In this document: one piece after another, positions 19,857 through 28,584 of the stretch
Layout of the letters: each line of letters starts with the position of its first letter
How positions within the stretch are numbered: the stretch's first letter is position 1
Assembly (NCBI GenBank): GCA_017525805.1
Contig: JAFXSH010000020.1
Span: forward strand, 37,135-101,134
From: Clostridia bacterium
Lineage (GTDB): Bacteria > Bacillota_A > Clostridia > Christensenellales > Aristaeellaceae
Length of the DNA stretch: 64,000 nt
Direction: 5' to 3'
The notes under the pieces: model-generated
What the model was told of the DNA's origin: nothing
The model's database searches: none
What the model saw: the letters and a program-made list of their open reading frames with translations, nothing else
Position numbers and translations under genes: made by a program

Positions 19857-21524
19857 TCACGACAGTTTCACGATCGCTTCGTAGGGCTGGAGCAAACCCT
19901 TTTGGTGGGTCGGGTAATTAGAGATCAATTCCTGGCCCGCCGTTTCATCCATGAGGGTGCAGGGGGCCTTGCGGTCAGTCCAGTTGAGGGCAACGGTGAG
20001 GGTTTTGCCCTCATACACGCGCTGATAAGCCCAAACGCAGGGATCGTTCTCCAGAAGCGGAACGAATCTGCCGTACACGATCACGGGATGGGCGTGCCGC
20101 AAGGCGATCAGCTTCTGGTAGTAGCGGTAAACGGAATCCGGGTCCTTCATCTGGTCCTCGGCGTTGATCAGCAGATAGTTCTTATTGACGGGCAGCCAGG
20201 GCGTGCCGGTGGTGAACCCGGCGTTGGGCTGGGTGTTCCACTGCATGGGGGTGCGGGCGTTATCGCGGGAGATGCGGGCGAAATAGCGCAGCATATCCTG
20301 GGCGTCCACGCGGCCGCTCTCCACCCATTGCTTCCATGCGTTGTGGTTTTCAACATCCTGATACTGGTCGATGCTGGTGAAATAAATGTTGGTCATGCCC
20401 AGCTCTTCTCCCTGGTAGACGTAGGGCGTGCCGCGCAGGGTGTGAATGAGTGTCGCCAGCATTTTGGCGCTCCTGGCGCGGAAAAGCTCGCTGTCGTTGC
20501 CGTAGCGGCTCACCTGGCGCGGCTGATCGTGGTTGCCCAAGTACACCGTGTTCCAGGCTTTGCCCTGCAGAGCCAGCTGCCAGCGGTTCAGGGTGGAGCG
20601 CACATCGTTCAGCGGCGCGCCGTGATCGCTCCATTTGGCTAATTCGGTGCCGTCGTTCAGACCGTCGTTGTGCTCGAAAGCGAACACCATGTTCAGCTCG
20701 CTCTGATCCTCGTTTTCATACCGCAGGGCGTTTTCCGTGGTGCCGCTGGTTTCGCCCACAGTGAGCAGGTCGTAATAGTTCAGCACCTCCTGGCGCATTT
20801 CCCTCAGATACCGGTGGGTCGCCTCGGTGTGCATGCAGGAGGGCGAAAAATCGCCGTACAGCGCGCCGGGGGCCACCGGCCCGTCGTTGAAGTTTTCTTT
20901 TCCGATCATGCCGATCACGTCCATGCGGAAGCCATCAATGCCCTTGTCGCACCACCAGCGCATCATGTCAAAGATGCTCTGGCGCACCTTGGGGTTGGCC
21001 CAGTTCAGGTCGGGCTGCTCCTTGGTGAACAGGTGCAGATAATACTGCCCGCTGGCTTCGTCGTATTCCCAGGCGGAGCCGGAAAAGCAGCTGCCCCAGT
21101 TGTTGGGCGGCCCGCCGTTGACGCCGTCGCGCCAGATATAGTAATCCCGGTACGGGTTATCCTTCCCCTTCCGGCTTTCCACGAACCACTGATGCTCGTT
21201 GGAGGAATGGTTGGCTACTAAGTCCATGACCAGCTTCATGCCCCGGGCGTGGATTTCCGACAGCATCCGGTCAAAATCGTCCATGGTGCCGAATTCCTTC
21301 ATGATGGCACGGTAATCCGAAATATCGTAGCCGTTATCATGATTGGGCGAGGCGTAGATCGGGCTTACCCAGATCACGTCCACGCCCAATTCCTTCAAGT
21401 AATCCAGGTGTGCCGTGATGCCGTTCAGATCACCGATGCCGTCGCCGTTGGAATCGGCGAAGGAACGCGGATAGATTTGATACACCACAGCTTCCTTCCA
21501 CCATGCTTTTCTTTCTTCGCTCAT
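19857..21524 (-). CDS. Oligo-1,6-glucosidase/alpha-glucosidase, GH13
   Basis: Cytoplasmic GH13 exo-glucosidase of 555 aa, close to MalL/TreC-type enzymes. The N-terminus WWKEAVVYQIYPRSFADSNGDGIGDLNGI is diagnostic for this subfamily. The nucleophile Asp is in GFRMDVIGMI (about residue 200), the acid/base Glu in LTVGETSG (about 256) and the third Asp in YLGNHDQPR (about 330). VANHSSNEHQWF is conserved region I. It should cleave isomaltose-, maltose- or sucrose-type glucosides delivered by the importer encoded upstream. It has no signal peptide and is the last gene of the operon. Confidence 0.93.
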   Translation of the reverse strand: MSEERKAWWKEAVVYQIYPRSFADSNGDGIGDLNGITAHLDYLKELGVDVIWVSPIYASPNHDNGYDISDYRAIMKEFGTMDDFDRMLSEIHARGMKLVMDLVANHSSNEHQWFVESRKGKDNPYRDYYIWRDGVNGGPPNNWGSCFSGSAWEYDEASGQYYLHLFTKEQPDLNWANPKVRQSIFDMMRWWCDKGIDGFRMDVIGMIGKENFNDGPVAPGALYGDFSPSCMHTEATHRYLREMRQEVLNYYDLLTVGETSGTTENALRYENEDQSELNMVFAFEHNDGLNDGTELAKWSDHGAPLNDVRSTLNRWQLALQGKAWNTVYLGNHDQPRQVSRYGNDSELFRARSAKMLATLIHTLRGTPYVYQGEELGMTNIYFTSIDQYQDVENHNAWKQWVESGRVDAQDMLRYFARISRDNARTPMQWNTQPNAGFTTGTPWLPVNKNYLLINAEDQMKDPDSVYRYYQKLIALRHAHPVIVYGRFVPLLENDPCVWAYQRVYEGKTLTVALNWTDRKAPCTLMDETAGQELISNYPTHQKGLLQPYEAIVKLS

Positions 21525-21588
21525 AAGTTCTCCTTACAAAAGATGGAAAATGCAGGGGCATATCGCATGCCCCTGCAAAGAAACAGGT

Positions 21589-22488
21589 TTATTTGATTGA
21601 GCCTTCCACCATGCCCTTGACGATATACTTCTGGGCGAAGATATACAGGATGATGATGGGCAGCATGGCCAGCAGGGTGGAAACCATGATCAGGTTCCAC
21701 TGCTTCACGAAGGAACCGTTGAAGCCCTGCACGGCCAGGGGGATGGTGCGGATATCGCCGGAAGCGCCCAGCACCAGCAGAGGCAGCAGATAGTCGTTCC
21801 AGATCCACAGGCCGTTCAGCACCAGGACGGTAACGAACACGGGCTGCAGCAGGGGGAACACGATGCGGAAGAAGGTGCCCGCGCGGGAGCAGCCGTCGAT
21901 GTCCGCCGCTTCTTCCAGCTCCAGGGGCACGCCCTTGATGAAGCCGTGGAAGATGAAGATGCTCATGGCTTCGCCGAAGCCCAAGTAGGCAAAGATGATG
22001 CCCTGATAGGAACGCAGCATGGGGATGCCGATGAAATCACCCAGCGTTTTGAACCAGGTGAGCAGCGGGAACATAACCACCTGGAAGGGGATGACCATGG
22101 CGGCCACGTAGGTCAGGAACAGGATATTGCTCCACCGGGTCTTATTGCGCACCAGCACCCAGGCGGCCATGGCCGAGAAGATGGAGATAGCGGCCAGGGA
22201 CAGCACGGTGATGATCAGACTGTCGCGGCAGGCGGAGAGAAAGTTGAAGGTGGGGTTGTTCCACACGTCGGAAATGTTCTGGAACAGGTTGCCCGGGTTC
22301 TCCGGCAGGCCCACAGGCTTGTTGATGATTTCGGCATTGGTGCGCATGGAGTTCATGATCACAATGACGAAAGGCAGCATGAACAGGATAAAGAGGAGCA
22401 GCGTAAGGATTTCCAGGGCAATGCGCCGTCCCGGATGGGGAATGGAACCGGCCATGCGCTCGATCTGTTCGGGTTGCTTCTTAGCCAT
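21589..22488 (-). CDS. Sugar ABC transporter permease, MalG-type
   Basis: Second permease of a carbohydrate (CUT1) importer, 299 aa, with six hydrophobic segments. The EAA loop that docks the ATPase is ELEEAADIDGCSRAGTFFRIVFPLL near residue 200. The C-terminus AQKYIVKGMVEGSIK is typical of MalG relatives. The start is joined to the upstream permease stop as TAATG, a one-base overlap. No ATPase gene is in the operon, so a shared MsmX-type ATPase elsewhere is expected. Confidence 0.93.
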   Translation of the reverse strand: MAKKQPEQIERMAGSIPHPGRRIALEILTLLLFILFMLPFVIVIMNSMRTNAEIINKPVGLPENPGNLFQNISDVWNNPTFNFLSACRDSLIITVLSLAAISIFSAMAAWVLVRNKTRWSNILFLTYVAAMVIPFQVVMFPLLTWFKTLGDFIGIPMLRSYQGIIFAYLGFGEAMSIFIFHGFIKGVPLELEEAADIDGCSRAGTFFRIVFPLLQPVFVTVLVLNGLWIWNDYLLPLLVLGASGDIRTIPLAVQGFNGSFVKQWNLIMVSTLLAMLPIIILYIFAQKYIVKGMVEGSIK

Positions 22489-23387
22489 TACGCCTCAACC
22501 TCCTTGCTCTTGTTGTAGGAGACCTGGATAATGGAGAAGATGGTCAGCACGATAAAGAACAGCACGGCCTTGGCCTGGCCTTGGGCCATGTTGTTGTACT
22601 TGAATGCGGTCTGATAGATATTCAGGGCCAAAAGCTCGGAGCTGTTGACGGGCTTGTTCATGAAGATGCCCACGGGGCCGCCGTTGGTCAGGGCCACGTT
22701 CACGTCATACATCTTGAAGCTGTTGGTCAGGGTCAGAAACAGGGAAATGGTGAAGGCGTTGGCCATGAGGGGGATTTGGATCCTGGTGATCCGCGTCCAG
22801 TACTTGGCTCCGTCCACTTCCGCCGCTTCCATGACGGACTTGGAAATGCTCTGGATGGCCGCCACATAGATCAGCATGATGTAACCGGCATACTGCCAGG
22901 TGTTCACGGTGACCATGGTGAACATGACGGTGTCCTTATTGGAGATCAGGGACTTGGATATCAAATCCCAGCCGATAGCCTGGCCCACGGAGGGCAGGAT
23001 GTTGCTGAAAATGAACTGCCAGATCAGGCCCAGCACGATACCGCCGATCAGGTTGGGCACGAAGAAGCCCGCGCGGTACACATTGCGGCCCCGAATTTCG
23101 CTGGTCACCAGCAGGGAAATGATGAAAGCCACCACGTTGACGGTAATGATGTTGATGATGGTGAATTTCAGCGTCACCAGGAAGGAATGCAGGAACGCGG
23201 GCTCATTGAAGATGGTCTTATAGTTATCTAAGCCCACCATTTTGGTGAAGGAGCCGGTGCCCTGCCAGTCGGTGAAGGAATAGAAGATACCGTAGATGAA
23301 TGGGATGATGATGACCATCAGAAACGCAAGCAGCGTCGGCACCAGAAACAGGAATTCCGTCAGCTTGCGCTTTTGTTTGCTGGTCAT
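22488..23387 (-). CDS. Sugar ABC transporter permease, MalF-type
   Basis: First permease of the CUT1 importer, 299 aa, six hydrophobic segments. The N-terminus is LVPTLLAFLMVIIIPFIYGIFYSFTDWQG, a standard MalF/UgpA-type opening. The EAA loop reads VMEAAEVDGAKYWTRITRIQIPLM near residue 195. It lies after the binding-protein gene, separated by a stem-loop. Together with the MalG partner it should move oligosaccharides. Alpha-glucosides are inferred from the linked GH13 enzyme. Confidence 0.93.
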   Translation of the reverse strand: MTSKQKRKLTEFLFLVPTLLAFLMVIIIPFIYGIFYSFTDWQGTGSFTKMVGLDNYKTIFNEPAFLHSFLVTLKFTIINIITVNVVAFIISLLVTSEIRGRNVYRAGFFVPNLIGGIVLGLIWQFIFSNILPSVGQAIGWDLISKSLISNKDTVMFTMVTVNTWQYAGYIMLIYVAAIQSISKSVMEAAEVDGAKYWTRITRIQIPLMANAFTISLFLTLTNSFKMYDVNVALTNGGPVGIFMNKPVNSSELLALNIYQTAFKYNNMAQGQAKAVLFFIVLTIFSIIQVSYNKSKEVEA

Positions 23388-23425
23388 GGCTTATTCCCCC
23401 TTTTTCAGTTAGGAGTGATAGGAAA

Positions 23426-23467
23426 GGGGGCCGCGTCCAAGAAAAAGGTTCTCCGGGCGCAGCCCCC
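23426..23467 (-). promoter_or_regulatory. Stem-loop between binding-protein and permease genes
   Basis: The minus-strand transcript pairs GGGGGCTGCG with CGCGGCCCCC around a long loop. Such a hairpin after a binding-protein gene commonly protects the upstream message or attenuates the downstream genes. Confidence 0.65.
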
Positions 23468-23502
23468 CTGATCAGTTGGTATGCTGATACGTTCAGGAAA
23501 GT

Positions 23503-24735
23503 TTACTTGGCGATGCCAGCGATGGCGTCCTTCATCATGATTTCAAAGGTGTCCACGTCGATGGCCTGAGCGGCGAACAGTTCGTAGATCTGGCCCAGAG
23601 TGCCCATGCCGAAGCCGTCGGGCAGTTTGTACTGCTGCCAGTCATAGGTCTTGCCAGCGGCGTTCCATTCCATGACAGATTTGGACAGGGGAGTGGTGGG
23701 AGCGATGGTCACGTTGGTGAAAGCGGGCACCATGGCGGCCTTGTTCACCATGTAGTCGGCGCCTTCTTCGGAGGTGGCCAGGAAGTTCAGGAAGGCCAGC
23801 GCCTCGTCCTTGCTGCCGTTTTCATTGACAACGTACCAGGAGGGAGGATTGACCAGGATGCCGTCGGTGTCTTCATGCAGGAAAGCATGAGGCGCGTAGG
23901 CGATTTCAAAGTCGGGATTCAGCACCACCAGAGAAGGATCCATCCAGTTGCCCTGATGATAGAAGGCGGCTTTGCCGTTGGCGAAAGCGGCCAGCTGGCT
24001 GTCCTGGGTGCCGTTGAGCAGCATTTCCTGGGTGCTGTACTGGAACAGCAGGGCCACGTACTGGCAATACTGATGGAAGCGTTCTTCGTCCACTTTGCCT
24101 TCCAGCACTTGGTCGATATAGGTGGTGTCGTTGCGCTCGTTGCCCACGGTCAGGTACACATTGAAGTTATGCAGGCCGGTTACCCAGGTCATGCCGGTGG
24201 TAGTGCCGGCCACCATGGAAACCACCATGTCCAGGCCCAGTTCATCCTTCATGGAATCCAGCTTTTCAAAGGCGGCCTTGAGGGCGTCGAAGTTGGTCAG
24301 GGTGGCGGGGTCGATGCCGGCCTTGTCCAAGATGGACTTGTTGTAAGCCAGGCCATAGCCTTCCACAGCCACGGGGAAGCCGACTACCTTGTCGCCGTCC
24401 ATGTAGGCGGCGGCGGTGTACTGGGTCCATTCCGCGCCGGTCTGATCCGCGATCTTGTCCTTCCAGAGCTCGTAGCCGGAGGGGCCTTCAATGACCCAGA
24501 TGTCGGGTTCGCGGCCGGACTGCATTTCGGCCTTCAGCACGGTATTGTAGTCGGAAGAGCCGCCGCCGGTGATGACTTTGACATCAACGCCGGTCTTTTC
24601 CTTGTACAGCGCGGCAAAGTCCTGCAGGGCGTTGGTGATTTCCACCTTGTTCTGGCAGATCACGATGTCGGCCAGAGCGCTGACGCTGGTGAGCAGCATC
24701 ATCGCGCACAGAATGAGAGCGACCAGTTTCTTCAT
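23503..24735 (-). CDS. Extracellular sugar-binding protein of ABC transporter
   Basis: Solute-binding protein of the CUT1 class, 410 aa. A signal peptide (MKKLVALILCAMMLLTSVSALA) lacks a clear lipobox cysteine, so in this Gram-positive it would need another anchor or a nearby partner. The mature start DIVICQNKVEITNALQDF and the later WVIEGPSGYELW and GKAAFYHQGNW segments fit MalE-like proteins. I chose the ATG at 24735 with ribosome site GGAGGATATCCT over an extended frame from 24780. It is the first gene of the operon. Confidence 0.92.
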   Translation of the reverse strand: MKKLVALILCAMMLLTSVSALADIVICQNKVEITNALQDFAALYKEKTGVDVKVITGGGSSDYNTVLKAEMQSGREPDIWVIEGPSGYELWKDKIADQTGAEWTQYTAAAYMDGDKVVGFPVAVEGYGLAYNKSILDKAGIDPATLTNFDALKAAFEKLDSMKDELGLDMVVSMVAGTTTGMTWVTGLHNFNVYLTVGNERNDTTYIDQVLEGKVDEERFHQYCQYVALLFQYSTQEMLLNGTQDSQLAAFANGKAAFYHQGNWMDPSLVVLNPDFEIAYAPHAFLHEDTDGILVNPPSWYVVNENGSKDEALAFLNFLATSEEGADYMVNKAAMVPAFTNVTIAPTTPLSKSVMEWNAAGKTYDWQQYKLPDGFGMGTLGQIYELFAAQAIDVDTFEIMMKDAIAGIAK

Positions 24736-24912
24736 AGGATATCCTCCTTCATTTTGATACGGCAGAGCCGTATATTTCAAGCAGCATCCGCTGCTAATGG
24801 AGCAACAGTCAGAAATGTGCCATCATCGATCGTTTTCGATACAAAAAGATCATTTTGACATATTGTTGACAACTTCTGATCTAAGTTTAGCACATTCCCA
24901 CAAAAAACGCAA

Positions 24913-24941
24913 CCATAAAATTTGTATACAATTATTGTCAA
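24913..24941 (-). promoter_or_regulatory. Promoter and palindrome before the sugar operon
   Basis: Minus-strand TTGACA (24941-24936) with a 17-base spacer to TTATGG (24918-24913). The spacer contains the palindrome TTGTATACAA, a possible repressor site. Closer to the gene, ATCGA-N6-TCGAT (24825-24840) is another candidate operator. Confidence 0.5.
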
Positions 24942-24964
24942 TCATAAGACCACAATCAAAAAAC

Positions 24965-25675
24965 TCATTTCACCGCTGCCCCCGCGTCCATCTGCTTGAC
25001 GCGAAAAACGGCGTGGGAGATGGTGCGCAGCGCTTCGTCTGCCCGGATCAGTTCGATGGAACTAAAGGGCGCGTCCAGCAGCCGTTCCCACAAAAACCGC
25101 TCCGTTTCGATGAGCCGCACCGCCGTGCCTGTGCCGCCGCCCTGGCGGATCGCCTCGGCCTCCCGCATCAAACGGCGGTAAACGGCGGTATAGCTGTCCC
25201 ACAGGATTTCCGGCAGCAGCTCCTGGGTGAAATAGACGGTCTTCTGCTCCCGCAGGGTATTCAAAAGGGAGCAAAGCTCTGGGAAAAACTGCTCCTTCTG
25301 GGCGTCCAGCATGGCGTCCATGACCAGCTTCCCATCCGTCAGGTCCACCAGGGGCAGCAGCAGCGCGACGGTCTGTTCTTCCCCTTCCCGGAAAGGCATG
25401 GCGTAATACACAAGCGCGTTCAATTGCTCCAGGGGCGTTTCGTACCGCTTTTCCCGGTAAGTTTCAAAGCTTTTTGCCGTTTTCTCGCGGCACAGCTCCA
25501 TCAGCACCTGCAGCTTGGATTCAAAATGGTGGTAAAAGCTGCCCTTGCTGCAATCCAGCGCGTCCAAAAAATCCTGAATGGTGGCTTTCACATAGCCTTT
25601 TTCAAAAAACAGGGTTTCCGCCGTGTCCAGGATGGCCTGTTTGCGGATATCGCCTTTTAACATCGGTTTTTGCAT
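24965..25675 (-). CDS. TetR family transcriptional regulator
   Basis: DNA-binding repressor of 236 aa. The N-terminal TetR domain is clear: RKQAILDTAETLFFEKGYVKATIQDFLDALDCSKGSFYHHFESKLQVL (about residues 10-57), with the recognition helix at CSKGSFYHHF. The C-terminal ligand-binding half (about 60-230) is not assignable. It is encoded directly upstream of the sugar operon on the same strand, with about 230 bases between, and a palindrome lies in that promoter. Local control is possible, but membrane or efflux functions elsewhere are equally likely targets. Confidence 0.9.
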   Translation of the reverse strand: MQKPMLKGDIRKQAILDTAETLFFEKGYVKATIQDFLDALDCSKGSFYHHFESKLQVLMELCREKTAKSFETYREKRYETPLEQLNALVYYAMPFREGEEQTVALLLPLVDLTDGKLVMDAMLDAQKEQFFPELCSLLNTLREQKTVYFTQELLPEILWDSYTAVYRRLMREAEAIRQGGGTGTAVRLIETERFLWERLLDAPFSSIELIRADEALRTISHAVFRVKQMDAGAAVK

Positions 25676-25686
25676 CCTTTCCTGTA

Positions 25687-27279
25687 TCAGTTATACTCGA
25701 TCACCTGCTGGATCATGGGATAATTGGAGGTGCACAGCCATTCCCGGCGCGTCTCCACGCCGTTTTGCTTATACACCTTATAGGTCTCCACCACGTAGCC
25801 GGTGCGGGCCTTTTTCTTTTCCTGCACCGTACCCACGGGCAGCGCGGGATTGTTTTCGTACAAAGGTTCTCCCGGCGGGTCGATCTGGGCGGTCAGTTGG
25901 GTGGAAAGATCAATAGATAGCCCCGCGCCCAAGGAAGCGCCGTAGATTTCCACGGTGCACTGGCGCTGCTGGTAATACGCCACGATGAAAACGGGCGTTT
26001 CCTTATCGTTGCGGAAGGAAAAATCCAGGTTGGGCCAGTTCACCGTAGCGTCCCGGCCCTTTTCCACGTAATTGCTGGGCCAGGTATGAGGGGAACGGGA
26101 AAGGATGGTCAGATCGGCCATGACAGCCGCGTTGAACAGGGTGCTGGACACCTGGCACACACCGCCGCCCACCTCGTCCACCGTAGTACCTCCGGCAATG
26201 GCGGCGGCGGGCAGATAGCCCTTTTCCAAGGTGCGCTGCCCCGTAGCCTGATTGAAGGAAAAGGTCTCCCCCGGCATCACTGCCGTGCCGGTAACGGCCT
26301 GGCAGGCCAAATTGATATTGTTGTTCCGGTTGGCGTCGGACGTCGTCGTGGTGGTATAGGTGGATACGCGCGAAAAGGTACTCATGAGTTCCGCCCGGGT
26401 CACGCGGGGCATGATGGGTTCGGAATGCATGGAAACGGTGGCTGTATACTGCTGTTGGTCCAAAGCATCGGCAATTTTCCGATACAGGGCATCGGCGTCC
26501 ATCTTGGCCCCCTGGCGGTCCTCGGTGAAGGTAAAGGAACGGGAAGCAAAATCGAAGGTGGCCACCTGGGCGTCCACCGCGTCCTGATTTACGCGATTTT
26601 CAATGATCCGCACCAGCTCCCACAGCTTTTCCGCGCTGTAAGTGACGGTGGTATACAGCTTTACCGGGGATGTGACCGTATGATACAGATGCTGATACCG
26701 GTATTCAAAGGGCGTGACAGTGGAAGCGATGGTTTCAGGCGAGCCCTGCCGTCCCACAGCGTAGGCCGTTTCCAGCACGGCCTGGGTGTTTCTCTCCAAG
26801 GGCAGCTCGTTGGGCGTAATGATCCAGGTCTGCCCGTCCACCTGCACCGTCAGCCACAGGCCGCCGCCGGTGGCGGTTTCCTGCTTTTGCAGGGCGTTTG
26901 AAGCTTCCGTCCGGCTCATGCCCCCCACGTGCAGCCCATCCACCAGCACTCCCTGGGCAATGGTATTCTGTTCCACAATGGCTTTCTTCTGCTGAAAAGG
27001 CCGGTAAGCCTGATACAGGGAAACAGTATAGGCGCACATCAGGAAAAGCAGAGCGGCGCACACCAGCGCTAAAATCGTCCATTCGGTCCGATGCCGACGC
27101 CAGCCGGGCTTACCGCCCGCGGCCCATCCGCTTTTTCCGGCCGAGGCCGCCGCCTCGCTTTGGGCCACCCATTCGGGGTATCCTGTTTCCTCCCGCCCCG
27201 TGCGATACAGCATAGGTTTTTCCGATTCCGCCGGGTATGCCGCCCGAAGCGCTTGATTCGATGATCGTCTGTGGCGCAT
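25687..27279 (-). CDS. VanW family wall-associated protein
   Basis: A 530-aa protein with a basic cytoplasmic N-terminus (about 75 residues), one membrane helix (WTILALVCAALLFLMCAYTVSLY), a peptidoglycan-binding-4-like region from IAQGVLVDGLHVGGMSRTEA onward, and a C-terminal VanW domain. VanW motifs: INLACQAVTGTAVMPGETFSFN, GYLPAAAIAGG and VGGGVCQVSSTLFNAAVMADL. VanW domains have an unknown enzymatic role at the wall. No G5 domain is seen. I chose the ATG at 27279 because AAGGCGGTCTGCGC precedes it; the ATG at 27297 has no ribosome site. Confidence 0.9.
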   Translation of the reverse strand: MRHRRSSNQALRAAYPAESEKPMLYRTGREETGYPEWVAQSEAAASAGKSGWAAGGKPGWRRHRTEWTILALVCAALLFLMCAYTVSLYQAYRPFQQKKAIVEQNTIAQGVLVDGLHVGGMSRTEASNALQKQETATGGGLWLTVQVDGQTWIITPNELPLERNTQAVLETAYAVGRQGSPETIASTVTPFEYRYQHLYHTVTSPVKLYTTVTYSAEKLWELVRIIENRVNQDAVDAQVATFDFASRSFTFTEDRQGAKMDADALYRKIADALDQQQYTATVSMHSEPIMPRVTRAELMSTFSRVSTYTTTTTSDANRNNNINLACQAVTGTAVMPGETFSFNQATGQRTLEKGYLPAAAIAGGTTVDEVGGGVCQVSSTLFNAAVMADLTILSRSPHTWPSNYVEKGRDATVNWPNLDFSFRNDKETPVFIVAYYQQRQCTVEIYGASLGAGLSIDLSTQLTAQIDPPGEPLYENNPALPVGTVQEKKKARTGYVVETYKVYKQNGVETRREWLCTSNYPMIQQVIEYN

Positions 27280-27331
27280 GCGCAGACCGCCTTTCATTCA
27301 AAACGTACCATATTCTGATTTTACCCGTTTT

Positions 27332-28045
27332 TCAATCCAGCAAACAAGGCGGCGCCTGCTTTTTCGTTTCCTTTACTTTATAGGCTTTCAGCTCCGCTTT
27401 CCGTTCCGGCGGGACCCGGAAGCTTTCCGCCGCCTTTTGAATGGCCTTGTTGTGCGTCCAGGGCGTCAGCCGATGATCCCGGATATACGGCAGGGCGGCG
27501 TCATACTGCTTGGCCAGGGCCGTGGCAAAATACCAGGCGACCATCATATTCACGTAGTATTCCCCGGAACGCACCTCCGACACCCATTCCAAATAGCGCG
27601 GGTCAAAGTTCGCGTCCAGAAAATGTTCCATGAGCATGCCGATGGCAAAACGAACGGTATACACCTGCCCGACATGAAGCCACTGATCGATCGCGGGCAG
27701 CAATTCCGGTACGTGTTTTTTAAACACCTTGGGCGACATCTGGTCGCAGGTGGCCCAATTGTCCACATATTGCAGAAAAACGGAAACGCGGTCTAAGCAG
27801 CGCTGAAAATCCTTATCTTCCGAAAGAATGAAAGCATGAAGCTGATTTTCGTCAAAATACGTATGCGGCAGCGCTTTCAAAAATGCTTCCGCCTCTCTAT
27901 TTTGGATCAGTTCTTTAGCGAGCTTCCGCAAATCGGGCGTGCGGACGCCGATGACGGTTTCCGGCGCGACGGTGGGGATCAGTTTCCGCTGAAATTCCGC
28001 ATAGGCTGGATCGCTCATGGCTTTCAGCCGTTCGATGATCCGCAT
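27332..28045 (-). CDS. DNA alkylation repair protein, AlkD-like
   Basis: HEAT-like repeat protein of 237 aa from the AlkC/AlkD family, which removes N3- and N7-alkylpurines. Family segments: GVRTPDLRKLAKEL (about residues 33-46), FDENQLHAFIL, YVDNWATCDQMSPKVF (about 92-107, holding the Trp and Asp used in catalysis) and YVNMMVAWYFATAL. The gene overlaps the start-side end of the GNAT gene by 22 bases, so both are probably translated from one message that also carries the ABC-F gene. Confidence 0.88.
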   Translation of the reverse strand: MRIIERLKAMSDPAYAEFQRKLIPTVAPETVIGVRTPDLRKLAKELIQNREAEAFLKALPHTYFDENQLHAFILSEDKDFQRCLDRVSVFLQYVDNWATCDQMSPKVFKKHVPELLPAIDQWLHVGQVYTVRFAIGMLMEHFLDANFDPRYLEWVSEVRSGEYYVNMMVAWYFATALAKQYDAALPYIRDHRLTPWTHNKAIQKAAESFRVPPERKAELKAYKVKETKKQAPPCLLD

Positions 28046-28581
28046 GACGTTTCCCCCTTCGTATAATCCACAAAATGCTCCCGCGTCAGTTCATAATCCA
28101 CAGCGCTTTGGAGGCGGCCCGCCTGATCCGTCCAAGCGTCCATTCGCACCCCCGTTTTTTGAAAGCCCAGCAGTTCATACACGTGCTGGGCGCGGGTATT
28201 GTTCAGATTGGTATCCAATATGATTTTCCCGCATCCCCGTCTGAACAGTTCCCCAATCAGCATGCTCAGTGCTTTTCGCCCAATGCCACGTTCCTGATAA
28301 GCGGCGTCGCAGATTTTGATGCCGATTTCAGCCGAACCGTTTTTCAGGATGCGGAAGCTCGTTTCCCCGATGGGTTTATCCTGATATTGAAGGATCATGC
28401 GGCGTCGGGTATCGTCGCTGTCCGCGGCGATTTGCGCGGCGATCTTTTCCGGCGTGATGCCAAGGCCCATTGGGAATCCCGCGTGGGCCATCACCGCCCC
28501 GTCGTTCCACCAGGCGGCAAGCCGCGCGCAGTCCCGTTCCTCCGCGTTCCGCAGCATAATCCCATCGTATTCCAGCTTCAT
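28024..28581 (-). CDS. GNAT family N-acetyltransferase
   Basis: Acetyl-CoA-dependent transferase of 185 aa, RimJ/RimL-like. It opens with GIMLRNAEERDCARLAAWWND. The acetyl-CoA loop is in AEIGIKICDAAYQERGIGRKALSMLIGELF (about residues 95-125, with the RGIGRKA P-loop), and LDTNLNNTRAQHVYELLGFQKTG is the common final motif. The substrate could be a protein N-terminus, an amino sugar or a small amine. It lies between the ABC-F gene (3-base gap) and the AlkD-like gene (overlap). Confidence 0.88.
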   Translation of the reverse strand: MKLEYDGIMLRNAEERDCARLAAWWNDGAVMAHAGFPMGLGITPEKIAAQIAADSDDTRRRMILQYQDKPIGETSFRILKNGSAEIGIKICDAAYQERGIGRKALSMLIGELFRRGCGKIILDTNLNNTRAQHVYELLGFQKTGVRMDAWTDQAGRLQSAVDYELTREHFVDYTKGETSCGSSNG

Positions 28582-28584
28582 TTC